A stretch of DNA of 64,000 nt, taken from assembly GCA_947650285.1 (NCBI GenBank), contig CANTFL010000122.1:1-64000 (forward strand). The letters run 5' to 3'. The stretch comes from Hyaloperonospora brassicae (taxonomy: Eukaryota > Oomycota > Peronosporomycetes > Peronosporales > Peronosporaceae). This document shows, piece after piece, positions 57,560 to 64,000 of the stretch (position 1 is its first letter; every line of letters begins with the position of its first letter). The notes below the pieces were generated by a model. The model was not told the DNA's origin, made no database searches, and worked only from the letters and a program-made list of their open reading frames with translations. The translations under genes and the position numbers were made by a program.

Positions 57560-58845
57560 ATGACGCCTGACTACAAGACCATTCACACCAAGCCCTATCT
57601 AGTCCCAAATAGTCTCGAAGGAAAGGCGAGAGAGCCTATTTAACATCTAATTATTGTCGACGTGCTGAAGAAGATATATGATTCGGAAATGGCATCGCTA
57701 GCCTTCTTTCTGAAGAAACCCAACCGTTCAGTTCATCTCCTGATCAACTTTCGTAGGCTCAACCGGTATTCGTAGCGCAGCCTATACTATGCCCCACGAA
57801 TTCGAGAGAGTTTATTAATCTTGCGGTATCGAAGTGTCTCTCTACGCTGGATGCAAACATGGGGTACTACGCGCGTGGTCTCGCTCCGTCAAGCCAAAAT
57901 CTACTGTTTTCTTCTTACCTTTCGGAAAGTTTCATTACAAGCGACTTCCACTAGGAATTTCTATGGCGCCGGACGAATATCAAGCGTTCATGAAGAAGAT
58001 GTTTAGTGACTAGGATTTGTTGCCATTTATCTATACGATATCCCCGTTTACTCTGATAGCAAGAATACACATCTCAAATTCCTGGGTATCGTGTTCAAGC
58101 GTCTAGATAAGTATGATGTTGCTGTCAACGGCAAGAAATGCCACATTCTACGCGAGTCCATTGACTATCCCGGCTTTAAGCTGACATCAGATGGGATTCA
58201 AGCTCAGCACTTAAAGATATAGGCAATTCAGCATATCGTCGAACCCAAGCCTAGAAAAGAACTACGACCCTTCCTCGGAATGATCAAATACTACAGGGAC
58301 ATAAACACAAATAAGATGAAATTATGCCGACCGCTTAACCGCTTCACAAGCTCGAAAGTCCCGTTGAAATGGCTACCCAGTAACTTGGAAGCGTTTCAAG
58401 CTGTTGAAAAAGCGATTGCGCAAGCGGTAGTGCTTGCGTTTCCCAATTTTGAGCAACCATTTTATGTTTATGCTGACGCTACCGGCAAGCAGATCGGCGG
58501 AATCATAATGCAGAGAAATCAGATTCTTGCATGAAACTCGCGAAGTCTGAACAAGCATCAAGAAAATTACACTACAATGAAATTCGAGCTTCTTTCGATT
58601 GTGAAAACGTTGCGCAAATACCGAACCATGCTGCTCGGTCTTTCATGTTGACGTGTACACCAACCACAAGAATCTCATATATCCGACCAAAACCAGCCTG
58701 CGAGTCAAGCGCTGGAAGCTTCTCTTCGCGGAATATAGACTTTCAATGCATTACATCAAGGGGACAATTTTTTGGTGCTGACGCTTTTTCGCGGTTTCAA
58801 TTTGACAACTTGATGAAAAAGTCTAAGTTGCAGGTTGCGGAATAG
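57560..58845 (+). pseudogene. E3 reverse transcriptase and RNase H, decayed
   Basis: About 57655-57780 reads ASLAFFLKKPNRSVHLLINF followed by RRLN (RT palm start). The best stretch, 58280-58534, reads MIKYYRDINTNKMKLCRPLN, then VPLKWLPSNLEAFQAVEKAI and FYVYADATGKQIGGIIMQRN, the RT thumb/connection and RNase H start with catalytic Asp. 58640-58845 continues RNase H in shifting frames, ending GADAFSRFQF, equivalent to ADALSR. Many stops and shifts. Confidence 0.75.
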
Positions 58846-58999
58846 GTTTGTACGGCGACCGATGAGCCAGACTGTGTCATGCATGGTCCTGTCCTACGCG
58901 ATCACTAAGAGAAAAGCGACATGATTTAGAAGATCAAGACATCGAGTCTCAAAGGCAGCAAAAACGATGACTATCAGCCTTTACCGCTATTCGTCTGTA

Positions 59000-60440
59000 C
59001 GCTATTTGCGTACCAAAATAGCGTCATTCTGATCGACAGCCTACGAGATGACCTAAATAATTGGTACCATCTAAGTCTGGGACATCCCGGAAGTGAACGC
59101 CAGTACAAGAAGATGAGAAAGGTGCTATAACGGCCCAATATGGAAGCCGTGGTAAAAAAGAAGACGGAGAATTGTCTTGTTTGCAAGAAGGCCAAGTTAC
59201 ATGGAGGCAAGCAAGACTACGGATTATTGACACCTCACCTCGGACACTCTGGACATTGAATCGTTTCGACACTTTTCATGTTTATTTGATTGGTCCCTAC
59301 GAAGATACTAACTATGTCATTACAATAGTCGATCACGCCCCGCGTTTGCTGGAAGTGTGTATCCAGCCTGATAAAAATTCTCTGACCAAAGCCAAGAGCT
59401 TCGTTTGTGAATGGCTGTGCAGATGTCTGTAACGGGGCACTGGTGACAACGTACTGGTTGACCAGTACGGAGCTCACATCACTGACAACTGTGATAGTCA
59501 GTGCCCATCGAAGTGTTGCACAAGCACAGAGGAAGGAAAGGAGACTAAGTGAACACTCTAGTCTCTGTTAAAACTAAAACTGTTATTAATATAATTAAGT
59601 CCCATCAATCTTATGTCTCTGTTTATCCTGACTTAATTATATAAACTCAACTAAACGTATGATGACGTCTACTCACCACCCATTGCGCGCGTCTAGCAGC
59701 GATTGGTGGGTTGATATCATCACGAAATCAACCAGTGAGTAGACCATTCGGTCATCTTCAACAATATCATCATGCTCAGTGAAATTGTTCAAATAATATT
59801 CAACGTAATATTCTTTTTTGTCATTTTAGCCTTAATGCCAATATCATGAAATGCGCTACCCCGTTACAATATCCGTGTCCGGTGAAAGTCATACACAACC
59901 AAGGGACGGAGTTTACTGTTGGATTCCAGGAGATGCCACACAGCTAAAAAAATCTATTCCTATCCCTTAACAAGCAAGAACCCCACAAGCGAACGCGATT
60001 TGTGAAAGCTTTCGCCTAGAAAATTTTAAACTTCATCCGTTACCTCGATGGTGTTGACTGGAAAAAGACCATACAATACGCTGCATTCGCCGTGAGAGCC
60101 AGCCGCCATAGAATTTTCAATGCTTTGGTAGATCCTCTTCTCTTCAGGCAAGACATGATCACCCGTCAGTTCTATAAATGCAAGCTAAATCTACCTCTTG
60201 AACCGTTGTTTTGATACAAATCTCGCTGACAATGACCGCCAGAATAGCAAACGCATCAAGCATTTCTTCAATATAGGCGACCACGTGATGGTACGGGTTC
60301 CAAAGCAGTTTCGTACTATATTTTCACGCCTTGGCACAAGGACTGTTTCTCATACGCGTAGTTCATGACAATGGAACTTTCAATATCAATAAGGGTAAAG
60401 CAAATGAGCGTGTGAGCATCCGCCGCATTTTACATGCTGA
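59000..60440 (+). pseudogene. E3 integrase, split by a solo LTR
   Basis: The zinc-binding domain is at about 59040-59215 (WYHLSLGHPG ... CLVCKKAK, the HHCC ligands). The core starts at about 59255: FDTFHVYLIGPYEDTNYVIT, where the first catalytic Asp of the usual VDLIGPY is Tyr (TAT, 59283-59285). The core continues to SFVCEWLCRC and is interrupted by the LTR at 59428-59868. After it, PVKVIHNQGTEF-like sequence resumes, and 60331-60440 holds the C-terminal segment (IRVVHDNGTFNINKGKANER). Confidence 0.78.
59428..59868. mobile_element. Solo LTR of the E1 family, nested in E3
   Basis: 441 bp with perfect TGTAACGGGG / CCCCGTTACA ends, collinear with the E1 5' LTR (8763-9204). Flanked by ATGTC and ATATC, a 5-bp target duplication with one change. 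No internal element sequence, so it is a recombination product. Confidence 0.9.
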
Positions 60441-60464
60441 TTTTTACAGATTATGGGAAGATTA

Positions 60465-60659
60465 TGACACAGGTTTTATCGTGGATGACCTGCGAGAACA
60501 GACAATGATTGCCAAGATGTTTGCAGCAGTACGTGCATTAGTTGATTGCACCAATAGATTGCATCAGTCTAGCCTACCTCCTGTACCTCCAACTAATACA
60601 TTCTTTATTTCACTATCGAAGGCTTAAGCTCCTCTGCCAGCCAAGAGCAGGTTCTTTCA
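60465..60659 (+). mobile_element. E3 3' LTR
   Basis: 195 bp, TGACACAGGTTTT...GGTTCTTTCA, preceded by a purine-rich GGGAAGA. Shorter than the left LTR through small deletions in the ATGATTGCCAAGATG repeat area. Confidence 0.85.
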
Positions 60660-60966
60660 CGTACCGGTACTACGCTGGCTGGTCCGACAAGATCCACATC
60701 TCGGTGATTCCCATTGCAGGACCCCATTCGTACTACACCGAGCACGAGCCTGTTGTCTTGTGTGCTCAGGTCATCCCGTGGAACTTTGTGCTCTTGATGA
60801 TGGCGTGGAAACTCGTCCCTGCACTCGCGGATGGCAACACGATTGTGCTAAAACCCGCCAATCAAACCCCAACATCGGCTCTACATGTTGGCAAGCTCAT
60901 TGGGGAAGTTGGTTTTTCAACGGGCGTGATCAATATCGTACCAGGTGTCGGTGATGCGGGAAGATA
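60660..60966 (+). pseudogene. Aldehyde dehydrogenase, continuation (disrupted)
   Basis: Reads YRYYAGWSDKIHISVIPIAG, then VIPWNFVLLMMAWKLVPALA, NTIVLKPANQTPTSALHVGK and GFSTGVINIVPGVGDAG. These are the NAD-binding motifs of mitochondrial/cytosolic ALDH. The usual KPAE, whose Glu contacts the cofactor ribose, is KPAN. The gene is cut off by E4 at 60967, so the catalytic Glu and Cys would lie beyond E4, outside the window. Joined with 55261-55702 it covers roughly the first half of the enzyme. Confidence 0.9.
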
Positions 60967-61451
60967 TGTAACGGGGTTACACGTCGACTGGTAGTCGACG
61001 ATAGGTGTGGTGCACACAAGAAAGGGGTACCCTGTAAAGTGATAGTAGAACACTGTAAGTGTATCAATTGTTGAAGACTGATGTCTGTCAACAATTGATT
61101 ACGAGATCTTTAGAGAGGTTTTACTTTGAACCTTAGTGACTAGGTTAAGTACGTTGTTCTATGGTGTTCTTTAGGTTTAAAGAAGAAATAAAATTCAGTT
61201 CCCCTTTTGATCAATAAGAGACACGTGCCTTACGAGGCGTCTTTGATCGGGAGGACAAAAGCAACGCCTGTGAAGGTAGCTTGTCCTCGAGCACTCTGTG
61301 CTGTGATTCGTTTGAATCGTTTGGTTCCTCTGGAACGGAACCGTTAGCTCTCTGAGCTATTGACTCTCTGAGTCGGGTTCTGTGAACCAAAGTTGCTCGT
61401 GAGAGCGTTAAAGTCTTCCTCTGACTTAAGGAGCTGTGTAGCTCCGCTACA
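60967..61451 (+). mobile_element. E4 5' LTR (485 bp)
   Basis: Starts TGTAACGGGGTTACACGTC and ends GTAGCTCCGCTACA, two bases before the primer-binding site. The first ten bases equal the E1-family terminus; the rest diverges. Confidence 0.8.
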
Positions 61452-61453
61452 CT

Positions 61454-61471
61454 TGGTAGCACTTGTAGTCA
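61454..61471 (+). other. E4 primer-binding site
   Basis: TGGTAGCACTTGTAGTCA, matching the E1 site except for one missing T. Confidence 0.75.
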
Positions 61472-61509
61472 ATCTACGCCTGAGTCGTTACGACTGACCC
61501 TCTGCGAGG

Positions 61510-62530
61510 ATGGGGCAATCCACTCCTCAATGAGGCCCAAAAGGGTGCGCTAGATAAGCTAACCGCGGCCGTAGGCCCAGAATACGTTGAGTTTCTCGCT
61601 CCACAAGGTCCCGACGTGCTCAATGCTCGTGTCGAGACCTTTATGCAGTATAAAACGGCCCTTTTAGGGCAGGATCAGAACCAGGTAGCGTCGGCTATGC
61701 CCTCAAGCTTTGTAGCTATGCCAGACGAAGAGGCTAAGCCTCGTCCCCTTAAGGTGGACGTCAAGCATTTCTCCGGAAAGGAGGGTGAAACCCTCATCCT
61801 CTGGATCCGTGAGATTGAGATGGTCATGAGATCTGGCTTAATCTCAGTCGAGCATCAGCGAGTATCGCTGGCGATCTCAAAACTCGATGGAAGAGCTAGA
61901 GAATGGGCTTTGACGTGCGGCACGTCGATCGACTTGGCGTTGTCCACATGGGATTCGCTCAAGCTAGACCTGTTGCGATTTTTCTCGCCGCCTAACCAGG
62001 CCTATCGCGTGCGTTCACGCTTCTTGTCCACCCGTCAGGGTAATAACGAGTTAACGGACTATGTCCAAGAGTTGAGAACTCTGATGGCTGCCATGCAGTC
62101 TGACCCTCTCCCTGAGACTGTCTGCGTGACATTCTTTATCGAAGGTCTCCGCACTGGCGCTGCCAGGACCGAGGTGTTTCGAGACCATCCCTCGACTTTC
62201 GAAGAGGCTGTGAGCATCGCTCAAAATGCTGAGCATAACTTTAAGTCAGCGAGACTTGGTTGGAATGGGTACAACCCAAGATTTGCGAGAGCAACCTCAG
62301 CAAGCACCTCGGCTTACTGTAAGCCAGAACCGATGGATCTCAGCTATGCTGAAGATGAAGGTGAAGCGGAGCTTCATGTTGCAGAGCAACGACAGGAAGT
62401 GAGACGTTGTTATACGTGTGGAAGCACCAAACATCTACGCTTCACTTGTCCTTTGCGTAAGCAACAACGTAACCCTATGGGCCGCAACCAGAAACCTGGT
62501 ATAACACGGGAAAACGTCGACACCCAGTAG
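61510..62530 (+). CDS. E4 Gag with CCHC zinc knuckle
   Basis: The long frame is open from about 61526 (LNEAQKGALDKLTAAVGPEY) to the stop at 62528-62530. It contains the capsid core (ILWIREIEMVMRSGLISVEH, AREWALTCGTSIDLALSTWD, FLSTRQGNNELTDYVQELRT, FEEAVSIAQNAEHNF), an acidic linker (EPMDLSYAEDEGEAELHVAE) and a CYTCGSTKHLRFTC zinc knuckle (C-x2-C-x4-H-x4-C). The only plausible ATG (61510, MGQSTPQ) is one frame off and meets TGA after seven codons, so a single-base indel near 61520 probably disables the start. About 335 codons. Forms the particle core. Confidence 0.85.
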
Positions 62531-62616
62531 GCGCGGGGTGCCCGACTGGGGTAGAACTGAGTTCTGTCACTTCTCTACGAGGTAGAGCAAAACAGGGCTT
62601 AGCTCCACAGAGCTCC

Positions 62617-62991
62617 GTGTCAGGAAGCACAGAGCGTGGATATAAGCATGGCTTATTAGTCGCCGAGGCGATAGTTATAGGCTTTGAGAAGCATTGGTCG
62701 ATCTTAATCGATTCTGGGGCGTCATGCAATTATGCTAGGCGTCGTTCCCTTGAGGGGAGTCAGAAATATGCTGAGGCGATTAAAGCGCACGAAGGTGATT
62801 CCATCACTGTTCGGTTAGCGACGGGTAGTCGCGTTACTGTGCCTAAAGTTCCGTTGAACTTGGGCGTGAAGTTTTTGGACTTTGATAGCACAGAACGCTG
62901 TCTTGTCCTTGACTTGGATTCGAGATATGATCTCACCCTAGGCATGGCCTGGCTTGAACGCCATGAACTATGGATCGATTGGAGGTCTTAG
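62617..62991 (+). CDS. E4 retropepsin-like protease
   Basis: Reads WSILIDSGASCNYARRRSLE with an intact D-S-G-A active site, ITVRLATGSRVTVPK, CLVLDLDSRYDLTLGMAWLE and RHELWIDW, then stop 62989-62991. In family members the frame would continue toward RT, so the stop (after DWRS) is probably a mutation. Compare the E1 protease, which has lost the active-site Gly. Confidence 0.8.
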   Translation: MSGSTERGYKHGLLVAEAIVIGFEKHWSILIDSGASCNYARRRSLEGSQKYAEAIKAHEGDSITVRLATGSRVTVPKVPLNLGVKFLDFDSTERCLVLDLDSRYDLTLGMAWLERHELWIDWRS

Positions 62992-64000
62992 ACCTTAGGC
63001 GCAACGCGCAATTTTCCTAGTGAAGTTTTGGATAGTCATGAATTCAACTTCGCTAGGCAACAAAAGCGCTATTGGCGCGAGCAATTGATGGAAGATGTCA
63101 ATGTGCTGGACATTGGTATGTCGGAGTTGATTAACTGAAATGTCTATGACATGAATATTGAGCGGAGCTCTTCTAACGTATTTGAAGAGAGTTGTACTCC
63201 GTTGAGTGATACTCGTTTTGATAATAAGTCACTGCATGCTATTAGCATGATTGGCCAAGGGCCGAGACATCAAGAATGTACTTCCTCTTATGTGAGTGGG
63301 GTGGCACGTGAAATTTCACCGAGTGAGGGTGGCCGAGTTGGCAACACACTGAATGTAGGTAATGACATTGTTGGCGATAAGCCAGAGCATACAGGGCTAT
63401 ACCCGGATGCTGGTCGTGAAGTGGTACGTGCAAATTCACTGGGTGAAGTGTTCGAGTTACGTAACACTTCACCAGATGTCGATCAAGACATGAGATTTCG
63501 TATAGAGCGTGCTATAGCAGATAGCAACTACGGGGACCCTACTGTCTCGGCCTCTAGGAGGCGTAAGGTTTCTTTGAGGAAACAATCTCGGCGTCGGGTG
63601 GCAACTGTCAAGCGCCAGACGTCCGAGATTGTTAAGGAGTGATAATAGTAATGATACACTATATACAATTGTCAATGGAATGACCGGCCATGTTGCTGGC
63701 AACATTACTCTTGAGGCTCTTCCTTCTCTAGATAGTCTCTTTGAACTAGTTGAAATGTCTAATGGCGAATTCAGCCAAGCCTTAAAGGCAGGAGAGTTAT
63801 CCGATCTAGTGGTCATTCGACCCGATGTTGAGTTGAACTCATCCTCTTTATTGGACGAGTCAGTCCTTGAGGACACAAAGGCAACACTTAATGCGCGTAG
63901 TGGATCTTCGATCCTTAAGGATCCTCTTGATCCGTTTTATCCTTTGGTAAAGGAATTTTAAGACGTGGTGTGTCACGACCCACCGTCTGTCTTACCTCCG
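62992..64000 (+). pseudogene. E4 protease-RT linker, frameshifted
   Basis: Readable frames 63151-63642 (ends SLRKQSRRRVATVKRQTSEI) and 63629-63961 (LEALPSLDSLFELVEMSNGE; VIRPDVELNSSSLLDESVLE; ends LIKEF-like VKEF-stop). The EALPSLDSLFEL and DPLYPLVKEF-type segments precede RT in related Gypsy polyproteins. RT itself lies outside the window. Confidence 0.6.

Larger units (their letters stand above)
55703..60659 (+). mobile_element. E3: Gypsy element inserted in the ALDH gene
   Basis: LTRs start TGACAC and end in TGTCA (left) and TTTCA (right). The 4-bp sequence CGTA flanks both ends (55699-55702, 60660-60663). Joining the flanks restores the ALDH reading I-K-T-Y-R-Y-Y-A-G-W. Internal coding on the plus strand reads Gag, RT, RNase H, integrase, all heavily decayed. 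An E1-family solo LTR sits in the integrase. 4957 bp including that 441-bp insertion. Confidence 0.9.
60967..64000 (+). mobile_element. E4: Gypsy element inserted in the ALDH gene, runs off the window
   Basis: 5' LTR 60967-61451, primer-binding site, Gag, protease, then sequence leading to RT beyond the window. Related to E1 by primer-binding site and protein similarity, but its LTR sequence is different. Its Gag and protease are far less decayed than E1-E3, so it is probably the youngest insertion here. Confidence 0.85.

Noticed and set aside
1..64000. tRNA, rRNA, CRISPR arrays, riboswitches
   Set aside because: No T-loop consensus with a cloverleaf, no rRNA core sequence and no regularly spaced direct repeats were seen; bacterial features are not expected in this genome.
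1..64000. Secreted RxLR or Crinkler effector genes
   Set aside because: No ORF with a convincing signal peptide followed by RxLR-EER or LFLAK was found; chance RLLR-like strings occur only in shadow frames.

Overview
The window looks like nuclear DNA of an oomycete (Phytophthora/downy-mildew type). The evidence is the mix of intron-poor host genes with short GT-AG introns (about 70-160 bp), a PH + FYVE-like + PI4-kinase fusion of the kind known from oomycetes, and abundant Ty3/Gypsy LTR retrotransposons whose Gag and Pol proteins read like oomycete families. No bacterial operons, tRNAs, rRNAs or CRISPR arrays were seen.

Layout. 1-9.4 kb is retroelement: a diverged LTR (E0) at the left edge, then a minus-strand Gypsy element (E1) with readable Gag, protease, RT, RNase H and integrase, a 5' LTR with primer-binding site, and an antisense coiled-coil ORF remnant near its 3' end. 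9.9-38 kb is a gene island: a Bet1-like SNARE (4 exons), a poorly resolved minus-strand gene whose 3' exons sit between two ~270-bp inverted repeats, the PI4-kinase fusion, a zinc-knuckle/SR-rich protein, UDP-glucuronate decarboxylase, a ~6-kb stretch without a recognisable gene, a multi-exon WD40-type protein, a CHCHD2/Mix17-like twin-CX9C protein and translation elongation factor 2. 38-41.7 kb is gene-poor apart from a decayed Copia Gag fragment.

41.7-53.6 kb is a second minus-strand Gypsy element (E2) with about 97.5% identical LTRs, two RNase H domains (as in the oomycete Chronos lineage) and a long antisense ORF between integrase and the 3' LTR. 55.2-64 kb is a nested wreck. A mitochondrial-type aldehyde dehydrogenase gene was split by a third Gypsy element (E3), which left a perfect 4-bp target duplication. 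E3 was itself hit by an LTR of the E1 family, now a solo LTR. The same ALDH gene was then hit again by a fourth element (E4), which runs off the window.

The host genes are ordinary housekeeping and trafficking functions and do not form one pathway. The more unusual content is the retroelement architecture (antisense coiled-coil ORFs in two families, GATC-rich composition of E2, the insertion stratigraphy) and several gene-structure oddities. All identifications come from reading translations by eye; no database search was run.
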